64,000 nucleotides of DNA from an uncultured Ruminococcus sp. (lineage in GTDB: Bacteria; Bacillota; Clostridia; Oscillospirales; Ruminococcaceae): assembly GCF_934476685.1 (NCBI RefSeq), contig NZ_CAKSNX010000005.1:1-64000 (forward strand), given 5' to 3'. This document shows, piece after piece, positions 23,793 to 31,149 of this stretch. Position numbers and translations under genes: made by a program. Each line of letters begins with the position of its first letter. Within the stretch, counting starts at the first letter, position 1. The notes below the pieces were generated by a model. The model was given only the letters and a program-made list of their open reading frames with translations. It ran no database searches and was not told the DNA's origin.

Positions 23793-24863
23793 ATGTTTTG
23801 TATGAGATGTGGTAAAAATATCCCTGATTCAAGCAGGGTATGTCCGAACTGCGGCTTTCAGCTCCCTTCTATGGGTGCTGCTCCCAATATGCACAATAAT
23901 CAAAATATTCCTAACGGGCAGAATATGTCCGGCTTTCAGCAGAACGGCAATATGAACAATATGAATGGCAGTTATCAGACTCCGCCAAACTATATCCCGA
24001 ACGTTCCCCAGAATTTTAAACCGCCAAAGAAAAAAAGCGGCTGTCTGTCATGGCTTTTGCTTATACTTATAATTATCGTAGTTGTGTTCGCAGGCTCTGC
24101 GATCTATGCCAGCCATGAGGTCAACAAGGGAGATAACAGCGGAAATAAATCTGCGTTCACTCAGGAAGAATACAAAGAGCAATGTAACCCTATCTCATAT
24201 GACGAAATGTCAAGAAACAGCAATGCATTCAAAGGAAAGTATTTCACCTGCTCCGGCGAGATCTCTCAGGAGATAGAAGAGGGACTTTACAGACTTACCC
24301 TCGATGATTCAAGAGAGTTCATCGTAATAGACTACCCAGGTCAAAGACTTCTTGAAGACGATCATGTGACTATATGGGGACAAAGTGTGGGATTTTTCAA
24401 TGGAACGAACATACTTAACAGTAATATTAAGGTTCCGAAAATAGAAGTCGCATATCTTGAAAAATCCGAAAAGGTGATCCCGACCTTCAATATAGGGGAA
24501 ACATGGACAGTTGACGGCGAATGGAGCATAACCATAGATTCCGTAACCGTTACCGATGAGCGCAATGAATTTTCGGATAAAGACCCTGCTGCGGTCTATA
24601 TAGTGAACTATACATATGAAAACCTCGGTGCAAAAGATGATCTGTATGTATCTTTCTATGACTGTGCAGTGGATAATCAGGGTACAATGGGTTACTCATA
24701 TCCTATCAATATAACATCTCCTAAAATGACTCCAAAAGGCGCAAAATGCAGCGCACAGGCATGCATAGCCGTAGATAATGCAGGCAGCTTTACGATCAAT
24801 TACTCCGACTATGACAGTAACCTCAACGAACGTGAGGCTGTGTTTAATATTAATGTTGAATAA
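23793..24863 (+). CDS. Zinc-ribbon membrane protein with extracytoplasmic domains (lysogen cargo)
   Basis: 356 residues. FCMRCGKNIPDSSRVCPNCG at the start is a zinc ribbon. An Asn/Gln/Gly-rich linker (about residues 30-75) leads to one membrane helix (LSWLLLILIIIVVVFAGSAIY). Outside, an OB-like part (KGKYFTCSGEISQEIEEGLY) and a C-terminal Ig-like DUF4352-type domain (FNIGETWTVDGEWSITIDSV). Start behind TTAGGAGG. It lies beside the repressor on the lysogenic strand; an exclusion or surface role is a guess. Confidence 0.75.
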   Translation: MFCMRCGKNIPDSSRVCPNCGFQLPSMGAAPNMHNNQNIPNGQNMSGFQQNGNMNNMNGSYQTPPNYIPNVPQNFKPPKKKSGCLSWLLLILIIIVVVFAGSAIYASHEVNKGDNSGNKSAFTQEEYKEQCNPISYDEMSRNSNAFKGKYFTCSGEISQEIEEGLYRLTLDDSREFIVIDYPGQRLLEDDHVTIWGQSVGFFNGTNILNSNIKVPKIEVAYLEKSEKVIPTFNIGETWTVDGEWSITIDSVTVTDERNEFSDKDPAAVYIVNYTYENLGAKDDLYVSFYDCAVDNQGTMGYSYPINITSPKMTPKGAKCSAQACIAVDNAGSFTINYSDYDSNLNEREAVFNINVE

Positions 24864-24951
24864 AACAAAGTTAAATAGAAAAAATTACTGAACACTATGA
24901 ATAAAATCTAGCAGAAGTGCATAAAAATATAATGCTGGTACAAAATAGCTG

Positions 24952-24979
24952 TTGACAAAATATTTTTTTGTGCTATAAT
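24952..24979 (+). promoter_or_regulatory. Strong promoter of the Abi leader RNA
   Basis: TTGACA (24952-24957) and TATAAT (24974-24979), 16-base spacer. Transcription would begin about 24986, right before two stable hairpins and 75 bases before the Abi start codon. Confidence 0.85.
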
Positions 24980-24985
24980 ATGTAT

Positions 24986-25061
24986 TAGTGATCGCGTTAC
25001 GGTATCCTGCGGGACCGTAACCATGAAAAGCCTTCTGCTTTATGCGGGAGGCTTTTATTTT
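24986..25061 (+). ncRNA. Structured leader upstream of abi gene (abiF-RNA-like candidate)
   Basis: Two hairpins follow the promoter. The first pairs GTTACGGT with ACCGTAAC (24996-25021). The second pairs AAAAGCCTTC with GGAGGCTTTT (25026-25056) and is followed by ATTTTATG. The GGGAGG ribosome site of the abi gene (25046-25051) is in the 3' arm, so translation should be low when it folds. A structured RNA before abiF-type genes is known as the abiF RNA motif; membership of this copy is inferred. Confidence 0.6.
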
Positions 25062-25997
25062 ATGCCTGAAGATAAAATTTTTGCAACATATGACGAACAG
25101 ATCGCAATTTTAAGAGAAAAAGGACTTTCTGTTACAAATGAAGAAGCAACAATAAAATGGCTGAAAAAGATCAGCTATTATTCCCTTATTTCAGGATACA
25201 AAGATATCTTTAAAGAAAAACCGAACGGAAATTACATATCAGGTACTGAATTTGAACATATAGTATGTTTGTACTTATTTGATGAAAATTTGAGAAGCGT
25301 GTTTTTACAGTTTATAATAAAGATCGAAAAAAATATAAAATCACTTTACTCATACAGCTTTTGCGAATCATATGGTGACAAACAAAATGATTATCTTAAC
25401 GTTACGAATTATAATTGCAATAAATACGAAGCAGAAATAAATGAGCTGATCTCAATTATAAAAGAAAATATAAATAAGTCTAAAAAATATCCTTATGTAA
25501 ATCATTATGTCAAAAAACATAAAAAAGAAGTGCCATTGTGGGTAATTATGAATACTTTGACATTTGGCAATATTTCTAAAATGTTTTCATTCTCTCAGCA
25601 GTCCTTGCAAAGTAAGATAGCCCGCAATTTCAAAGATGTTAACGGCAAAAAATTATCAACTATGCTCAATGTTATCTCAAAATTCAGAAATGTGTGCGCT
25701 CATGGTGAGAGATTGTACAACTTTAAAACCAAAAGTGCTATTCCGGATCTGCCACTGCATAAAAAGATCAGAGGTTCTTACAACGTAGGTAAAAAGGATC
25801 TGTTTAACGTCTGTATTGCATTCAGATACTTGCTTTCTAAATATGATTTTGAAATGTTTTTAGAAGAATTGAAAGAATTAATAGATATATACTTTGATCG
25901 TCTGAATGATTATTACAGAAGTGAAATACTTGAAAAAATGGGTTTCCCCGACAACTGGGAAGAGTTATTAAAACTAGAACAGGAGGTCAAACCATGA
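25062..25997 (+). CDS. Abi family (AbiD/AbiF-like, Abi_2) abortive infection protein
   Basis: 311 residues from ATG at 25062; the longer reading starts inside the leader hairpin. The N-terminal DEQIAILREKGLSVTNEEAT and IKWLKKISYYSLISGYKDIF, and the later FRNVCAHGERLYNFKTK (RxxCAHxxRxxN), are the Abi_2 family signature, related to HEPN-type RNases, which use RxxxxH/N residues. It would act on RNA or block growth after infection by another phage. AT-rich compared with the recombinase that follows; overlaps that gene by 4 bases (ATGA). Confidence 0.88.
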   Translation: MPEDKIFATYDEQIAILREKGLSVTNEEATIKWLKKISYYSLISGYKDIFKEKPNGNYISGTEFEHIVCLYLFDENLRSVFLQFIIKIEKNIKSLYSYSFCESYGDKQNDYLNVTNYNCNKYEAEINELISIIKENINKSKKYPYVNHYVKKHKKEVPLWVIMNTLTFGNISKMFSFSQQSLQSKIARNFKDVNGKKLSTMLNVISKFRNVCAHGERLYNFKTKSAIPDLPLHKKIRGSYNVGKKDLFNVCIAFRYLLSKYDFEMFLEELKELIDIYFDRLNDYYRSEILEKMGFPDNWEELLKLEQEVKP

Positions 25998-27463
25998 AGA
26001 TCGCTGCAGCTTATATCCGTGTGTCTACTGAGGAGCAGACCGAACTTTCACCCGATTCGCAGGTCAGACTTATCCGTGAGTACGCTAAGAAAAACGGCTA
26101 TATTCTCCCCGATGAGTTCATCTTTCACGACGACGGCATTTCGGGCAGGACTACTGCAAAGCGCCCAGGCTTTAATCAGATGATAGGTACGGCAAAGCTC
26201 AAACCTAAGCCTTTCGACGCTATCCTGCTGTGGAAATTCTCCCGTTTCGCCCGAAACCGTGAGGACAGTATCGTTTACAAATCCATGCTCCGCAAGCTGG
26301 GTATCGACGTTATATCTATCTCCGAGAACGTCGGCGACGATAAAATGTCTGTGCTTATCGAGGCTATGATAGAGGCTATGGACGAGTATTACAGCATAAA
26401 TCTTGCCGAAGAGGTCAAGCGTGGTATGCTGGAAAAACTCAGCCGTGGAAAGGCTGTGAATGCTCCGCCTATCGGGTACACCATTAAAGACGGCACATAT
26501 GTCCCCGACGCAAATGCCGACCTCATCAAGCGGATATTCAGCGACTTCCTTGACGGCATAGGCTACCTCAACATCGCCCGCAGGCTAAATGACGAGGGGT
26601 ACAGGACACTCAAGGGCAACAGGTTTGAAAACCGCACCATAGAGTACATTATCCGCAACCCCGTCTACGCAGGAAAGCTCCGCTGGACACCCGGCGGAGG
26701 CGGTTCACGCAGCCATTATCACGGCTCACAGGAGGTTATGGTCACAGAGGGCAGCCACCAGCCTATTATCCCTCCCGACCTTTGGGAAAAGGCTCAGGAA
26801 CGTGCCAACGAGCTGAAACAGCATTACGGGAAATTCGCAAGGGACAGCGCCGTCAAGAATGATTTTATGCTCCGTGGACTGCTGAGATGTTCCGACTGCG
26901 GCGCTGTGCTGGTCAATTCGGGGGCAGGCTATCAGTGCCACAGGTATGCTCACGGGTTCTGCGAACATTCGCATTATATCTCAAAGGCAAAAGCAGACGA
27001 AGCGGTGCTGAAAGGTCTGCGTGAGGCTGCCGCCGATTCGGATATACATATAGAAACACGCTCCGCAAGGGAAAGGCAGACTGCCGCCGCAGAGAACACA
27101 GAGCTGCTGCTCCGACGTGAGTACGAAAAGCTCCAGCGTGTCCGTGAAGCCTATGCCGCAGGGATAGATACTCTGGAGGAATACAAGGAAAACAAGCGCA
27201 GGCTCAATGAGGAGATAGAAAGGCTCAAAGCCGTCAAGGCAAAGGCAGAGGAAAACAGACCGCCGATGACAAAGGAGCAGGCTCGCCGAACGCTTATGAC
27301 CATGATAGATGATTTCCTTATCCTTGCCGCCGACCCCAACGTCACCCCCGCCGTCCTTAACAGCACACTGAGAACATTTGTGAGCAGTATCGTCTTTTCA
27401 AGATCCGACCGACCGAGGTCACGCAGAGAGGACGAGAAGGTCACGATTTTTTATTATGTATGA
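25994..27463 (+). CDS. Large serine recombinase (prophage integrase/excisionase)
   Basis: 489 residues. The resolvase domain starts IAAAYIRVSTEEQTELSPDS, with the catalytic Ser in RVSTEEQ near residue 10, then FSRFARNREDSIVYKSMLRK. A recombinase domain (NAPPIGYTIKDGTYVPD, GNRFENRTIEYIIRNPVYAG) is followed by a zinc ribbon (CSDCGAVLVNSG...CHRYAHGFCEH) and a long coiled coil. It stops one base before the stop codon of the cut cotJC, so it lies at the prophage end, with the attachment site immediately downstream. It integrates and excises the prophage at the cotJC site. Confidence 0.95.
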   Translation: MKIAAAYIRVSTEEQTELSPDSQVRLIREYAKKNGYILPDEFIFHDDGISGRTTAKRPGFNQMIGTAKLKPKPFDAILLWKFSRFARNREDSIVYKSMLRKLGIDVISISENVGDDKMSVLIEAMIEAMDEYYSINLAEEVKRGMLEKLSRGKAVNAPPIGYTIKDGTYVPDANADLIKRIFSDFLDGIGYLNIARRLNDEGYRTLKGNRFENRTIEYIIRNPVYAGKLRWTPGGGGSRSHYHGSQEVMVTEGSHQPIIPPDLWEKAQERANELKQHYGKFARDSAVKNDFMLRGLLRCSDCGAVLVNSGAGYQCHRYAHGFCEHSHYISKAKADEAVLKGLREAAADSDIHIETRSARERQTAAAENTELLLRREYEKLQRVREAYAAGIDTLEEYKENKRRLNEEIERLKAVKAKAEENRPPMTKEQARRTLMTMIDDFLILAADPNVTPAVLNSTLRTFVSSIVFSRSDRPRSRREDEKVTIFYYV

Positions 27464-27500
27464 CTATCGGTTTTTGCAGTCTGCACCGCCAAGCTGACTT
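27464..27500. other. Right prophage attachment site region (attR) inside cotJC
   Basis: Here the cotJC reading frame leaves its family pattern: after GGAD the CotJC consensus would continue with G-E-L, but the sequence reads CKNR and stops. The crossover is therefore expected around 27475-27485 (GCAGTCTGCACC on the plus strand). The matching left site is outside the window. Boundary is inferred, not proven. Confidence 0.6.
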
Positions 27501-27577
27501 ATAATGACCTTCGCCAGCGCAGGGTTCGGGTCCTTGATGTTTACAGGGTACTGTAATTTTTTCTCATACTGCCACAT
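27464..27577 (-). pseudogene. cotJC: cotJC 5' fragment, interrupted by the prophage
   Basis: Start ATG at 27577 overlaps the cotJB stop (TGATG). The reading MWQYEKKLQYPVNIKDPNPA then LAKVIISQLGGAD is the conserved N-terminus of CotJC, a manganese-catalase-like spore coat protein of about 190 residues. It ends after 37 codons (CKNR-stop) in phage sequence. The rest of the gene should lie left of the prophage, outside the window. As it stands the product is non-functional unless the prophage excises. Confidence 0.88.
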
Positions 27578-27840
27578 CAGCTCTCACCCCTTTCCCATGG
27601 AAAAGGCTCTGCTACCCAGTCCCACTTCGTTTCTGCAAGGGACTGCCTTGCGGTTATCGGACCGTATTTTTTCGTGTATTCAGCCGCCGCCTTGTCGTAT
27701 TCCTCTTTGTGCTTGCGGAAATACTCCAACCCCATTTTGCAGGTCGGGTGACTGTCAAGATACAGATTAGCCTCCACCAGCGCAAAACTGCATGACATCA
27801 CCTTGCGCATCAGCCTCTGCTTTTCATTCAGCATGGGCAT
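27577..27840 (-). CDS. cotJB: Spore coat protein CotJB
   Basis: 87 residues: LNEKQRLMRKVMSCSFALVE, ANLYLDSHPTCKMGLEYFRK and YGPITARQSLAETKWDWVAE PFPWE-type ending match CotJB (given here in pieces). ATG at 27840 follows GAGGAGG; it overlaps cotJA by 17 bases. Part of the mother-cell coat operon cotJABC. Confidence 0.92.
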   Translation of the reverse strand: MPMLNEKQRLMRKVMSCSFALVEANLYLDSHPTCKMGLEYFRKHKEEYDKAAAEYTKKYGPITARQSLAETKWDWVAEPFPWERGES

Positions 27841-28081
27841 TTCTTACAGCCTCCTCTCCGATAAACGGCTTATCAAGACTTGGGAAAATAGTTCCCCTCG
27901 CCAGCGCCACATCACTCTCGTAAGGCGTTTCCCATTGCTGATACGGCACATATGCCATGGCAAGGGGCGTGCTTTTCGGGAATACCGAGTTCGGCAGAGG
28001 ACAGCTCTCCACCCCGTCATCATTCTCCTTGGCAAACATTCTGCCCAGCAGCAGGCTCTCCGTTCTGCTAAGATCGTTCAA
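27824..28081 (-). CDS. cotJA: Spore coat associated protein CotJA
   Basis: About 85 residues with TTG start at 28081, eight bases after AAGGAG (a GTG at 28090 lies too close to that site). The family core is PLAMAYVPYQQWETPY and ALARGTIFPSLDKPFIGEEA. First gene of cotJABC. The operon shows that the host lineage forms spores or descends from spore formers. Confidence 0.9.
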   Translation of the reverse strand: MNDLSRTESLLLGRMFAKENDDGVESCPLPNSVFPKSTPLAMAYVPYQQWETPYESDVALARGTIFPSLDKPFIGEEAVRNAHAE

Positions 28082-28184
28082 TTTATCCACTCCTTAAATC
28101 ATTCATCTATTTTGTCGCTTTATGATCTTCATGATTTCTCCCGCCCTTTATACTATGCAGCCGACATAATTTGCGTGTGCCGTC

Positions 28185-28213
28185 TTGACGGAATTTTCGC
28201 ACCGTGCTATACT
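28185..28213 (+). promoter_or_regulatory. Promoter of the MmcQ/YjbR gene
   Basis: TTGACG (28185-28190) and TATACT (28208-28213) with a 17-base spacer, 67 bases before the start codon at 28280. Confidence 0.7.
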
Positions 28214-28279
28214 TATTAAGAAGCTCCCTGTTCTGCGGAGCATTTATTTTACCCGAAAATATGCAAAGGACGTTTTTTT

Positions 28280-28738
28280 ATGAATGAAATCCCCGTAAAT
28301 ACCGTAAATATCCCCGCCGATAAAAAAGCTTTCCGTGAGGATATAATTTCCTACTGCGCAGAAGTTTACAGCGTGTCCCCCGACTACCCTTGGGCAGACT
28401 CCCCCGATAACGCAGTGCTGCGCCATACCGATAATAAAAAATGGTTCGCCCTTATTATGAAAATATCCCCCGAAAAAATAGGCGCTGTCAGCAGCGAGGA
28501 GAAAATCTGGGTGATGAATATAAAGTGCGACCCACTTATGACAGGCTCGCTCATACTGGACGAAGGAATTTTCCCCGCATACCATATGAATAAAAAAAGC
28601 TGGATAACTCTTGCGCTTGACGGCAGACTTGATATGTCAAAGGTCTGCGCCCTGCTTGATATGAGTTTTGAACTTACCGCACCGAAAATAAAAAAATCAA
28701 AAAAAGAAAAAAGCACAAAACCCCATAATTTGAAATAA
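28280..28738 (+). CDS. MmcQ/YjbR family protein
   Basis: 152 residues. YPWADSPDNAVLRHTDNKKW followed by FALIMKISPEKIG, NIKCDPLMTGSL and PAYHMNKKSWITLALDG is the MmcQ/YjbR pattern (a CyaY-like fold implicated in DNA binding). The C-terminus is a Lys-rich tail. Single-gene unit divergent from cotJ. Its role is not established for the family. Confidence 0.88.
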   Translation: MNEIPVNTVNIPADKKAFREDIISYCAEVYSVSPDYPWADSPDNAVLRHTDNKKWFALIMKISPEKIGAVSSEEKIWVMNIKCDPLMTGSLILDEGIFPAYHMNKKSWITLALDGRLDMSKVCALLDMSFELTAPKIKKSKKEKSTKPHNLK

Positions 28739-28850
28739 AGCCAAATAAATACGCAAAAATTCAGAAATTAGCTTGAAATTTAACTTAATTAATGATATAA
28801 TAAATTGTATAAGCATACAGACCTTATGCAAAAGAAACGGAGATACCACT

Positions 28851-29693
28851 ATGGAAAAATTTAAGAATTATAAAAAGAAAAACAACATAAAACTTCGCTC
28901 TGCCGCTGCCCTTACAGTAGCAGTCATACTCGCCTGCACAATGCTTGCAGGCTGCGGCTCTGATAAAAATTCATCGGACGCAAGCTCTTCCGCTAAAAAT
29001 TCTTCCGCCGTAACAAGCTCAGCAGACAGCAGCCTTGCGGATAAGACGGAGGAAAGCAGCAGCACTGCCGACAGTGCAAAGTCTGACGATACCTCCACCG
29101 CCGACAGCACAGCCGATCCCGCAGTGGAGGGAAAGCCTTCACCCGATAACTCCAACGTCATAGTCTATGAACCCGAAAAAAGCGAGGACGAGCTGACCGA
29201 TGATGAAATTTCTGTGTTTGAGGGAAAAATACCCGAAAAATGGGCGGACGTAAAGGGTACATATGAGCAGATAGAAAATTCCGCAAGGGACGACAGCACT
29301 GTCCCCTCAGAAATAACCAAAGATACCCTCAAAGAGCAGACCGATAAGCTCAGCGCAGATTACGAAAAAATTAAGGACGGCATAACCGACAGCAATAAGT
29401 CCGCCGCCGAGGACGCTTACGAAGCCGCAAGCAAGCTTGAATACTGGGGCGAAGAAAAGTACCCGTATGCAAAGGATTCGGAGATCGTAAGGCTCAGCAA
29501 AAATATGAAAAAGTTTATCAAGCACCTCTACGGCGAGGCTGAGGACGATTTCAACGTGCTGAAAAGCGATATAGAAATTTCTATCGACTCTGTAAATAAC
29601 TATTCCGATGAGGATTGGGCGGAGTCCGTCGAACTCTATATGTCCTACCTCTATCAGAATTTCGATGAGGACGCTGTCGACGAGGACGCTTAA
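28851..29693 (+). CDS. Predicted lipoprotein, acidic, unknown function (280 aa)
   Basis: ATG at 28851. The signal sequence AAALTVAVILACTMLAGCGS ends in the lipobox LAGC. A long Ser/Asp/Ala linker follows (about residues 38-95), then an acidic helical domain with VFEGKIPEKWADVKGTYEQI. No family recognised. It would be anchored on the outer face of the membrane. A terminator follows. Confidence 0.8.
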   Translation: MEKFKNYKKKNNIKLRSAAALTVAVILACTMLAGCGSDKNSSDASSSAKNSSAVTSSADSSLADKTEESSSTADSAKSDDTSTADSTADPAVEGKPSPDNSNVIVYEPEKSEDELTDDEISVFEGKIPEKWADVKGTYEQIENSARDDSTVPSEITKDTLKEQTDKLSADYEKIKDGITDSNKSAAEDAYEAASKLEYWGEEKYPYAKDSEIVRLSKNMKKFIKHLYGEAEDDFNVLKSDIEISIDSVNNYSDEDWAESVELYMSYLYQNFDEDAVDEDA

Positions 29694-29715
29694 AAGGCTA
29701 TACTATTATAATGTA

Positions 29716-29757
29716 TAAAGGCTGCATCGCTCAAAGGCTTTGCAGTCTTTTTTTGAT
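29716..29757 (+). terminator. Intrinsic terminator after first lipoprotein
   Basis: GGCTGCA...TGCAGTC with a 14-base loop followed by TTTTTTT. Confidence 0.7.
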
Positions 29758-29845
29758 AAATTTAATTACATTTACTGTTGCAATTTCCAAAATACTGTGA
29801 TATAATTAATAAAAATAAAAAATATAATTAAAGGGGATAACTTAT

Positions 29846-30964
29846 ATGAGATCAGACTTCAGACGCTCAAAAATTATGTGCCTTTGCCTTTGTCTGACCT
29901 GTGGGCTGTGTTTTTCCTCCTGCGGAGAAACCGGCAGCGGCGCAGCACAAAAACGGCATAGTTCCGACAGCCAAACCACCACCACCGTCACAGTCTCCGC
30001 TCCAGCCGAAAACTCACCCGAAAATGTGGGTACGCAGGCTGACCACCTTGGCATAAAGGACGATATCAGAGCCTTGTTCGGTCACGAACGAAAGTCCACC
30101 ACCACTACCACGACTTTCACCACCACAACTACCAATGCAGCTGAGTATGAAAAAGAACTGCGCTCTATGTATACCCTCACCATGGACGATAACTTCGTCG
30201 TCACAAGGAGCGGCAGCATAGGCGATGACCTTATATGGAAAATAACCTTTAACGGTCAGACCGTCCTCGAACGCAATGCGGAGAGCGAACTTACTTTCAA
30301 GTACGACTGGTACGGCGCAGGGGATTATACCATTACCCTTACAAGCTTTATCAGCGGCGAGTACCGCCCTGTCAGCAATACAGTGGAGTACACCATCAGC
30401 TTGAAAGATACCCGTGTGTCACCAAACGAGGAGAGCATACTTAAACTGAAAAAGTCCCTTAAATCCATTTGCAGCAGGTCATATTCCTTCGACAGCGACG
30501 CCGATGATACTGTATACCTCGAAAAGCGTATGGGCGTAATATGCGACCCCAACCATGACGGATATATGGAGAGCATAGTTTTCTATGCAGGAACATCGAA
30601 CAGCGGCAGCAATATCCAGCAGGTCTACTGCTCCGACCGCGATATCTTCCTCCCCGATTCCTATGACGATTCCCTTACCTACTATGTGTGGTTCGATGCC
30701 GATACAAAGCAGGATTACCTCTGCAAAGTGACAGTCAGCGGCTCTGAGACTACCGCCAAAGATGCCTTTACGGACGATATCCTGTGGTCAAAGTCCAATA
30801 AGAACGGCTGTACACTCTTTGGAAAACAGGTTTCCGCCGAGGAGCTTGAAAATCTAGGATTTTATGAGAACGCACTGACCTTCAATACCGATACCGAACC
30901 CGATAACGACAATGTATGGGTATCGAGGAATAATAAGCCTTCCTTTGAGGGAATGTATTCCTAA
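29846..30964 (+). CDS. Predicted lipoprotein with Thr-rich linker (372 aa)
   Basis: MRSDFRRSKIMCLCLCLTCG leads to CFSSCGE, a lipobox-like SSC. A Thr-rich spacer (KSTTTTTTFTTTTTNA, around residues 88-104) precedes a beta-rich external domain (NFVVTRSGSIGDDLIWKITF). A later stretch CDPNHDGYMESIVFYAG resembles a calcium-type DxxxDG loop. No known family. Start behind AAGGGGATAACTTAT. Confidence 0.75.
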   Translation: MRSDFRRSKIMCLCLCLTCGLCFSSCGETGSGAAQKRHSSDSQTTTTVTVSAPAENSPENVGTQADHLGIKDDIRALFGHERKSTTTTTTFTTTTTNAAEYEKELRSMYTLTMDDNFVVTRSGSIGDDLIWKITFNGQTVLERNAESELTFKYDWYGAGDYTITLTSFISGEYRPVSNTVEYTISLKDTRVSPNEESILKLKKSLKSICSRSYSFDSDADDTVYLEKRMGVICDPNHDGYMESIVFYAGTSNSGSNIQQVYCSDRDIFLPDSYDDSLTYYVWFDADTKQDYLCKVTVSGSETTAKDAFTDDILWSKSNKNGCTLFGKQVSAEELENLGFYENALTFNTDTEPDNDNVWVSRNNKPSFEGMYS

Positions 30965-30982
30965 TATAATAACAAATACTGC

Positions 30983-31012
30983 GGCGGCACTTTGATAAGT
31001 GCTGCCTTTTTT
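30983..31012 (+). terminator. Intrinsic terminator after second lipoprotein
   Basis: GGCGGCACTT-TGAT-AAGTGCTGCC followed by TTTTTT, a 10-bp stem. Confidence 0.85.
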
Positions 31013-31057
31013 GCCGAATAATTTTGTAAACAAACTGTTAAAAGTGCATTTTTATCA

Positions 31058-31088
31058 TTGACTTGGAGTAAACTCAAAGTGCTATAAT
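31058..31088 (+). promoter_or_regulatory. MerR-type promoter with 19-bp spacer and dyad
   Basis: TTGACT (31058-31063) and TATAAT (31083-31088) are 19 bases apart. The spacer region carries the inverted repeat ACTTGGAGTA/AACTCAAAGT (31061-31080), the arrangement of MerR-family activated promoters (CTTGGAGT...ACTC-AAG type, as for NmlR/AdhR or BmrR-like regulators). No merR gene is in the window. Confidence 0.75.
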
Positions 31089-31149
31089 ATCAAACATAAA
31101 AGAAAGACAAAAAAAGAAAAAAAGCAAAAAAAATAACGGAGGTAATATT

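Noticed and set aside
25023..25061. Abi gene starting at 25023
   Set aside because: That ATG is in the leader hairpins with no ribosome site; ATG at 25062 follows GGGAGG.
1..27463. tRNA gene as prophage attachment site
   Set aside because: No cloverleaf sequence was seen near the recombinase end, and cotJC is clearly interrupted there.
27464..27577. Treating the 37-codon MWQYEKK... reading as an intact small protein
   Set aside because: Its sequence is the N-terminus of CotJC, follows cotJA and cotJB with coupled TGATG, and ends in non-family residues at the phage edge, so it is a disrupted gene.
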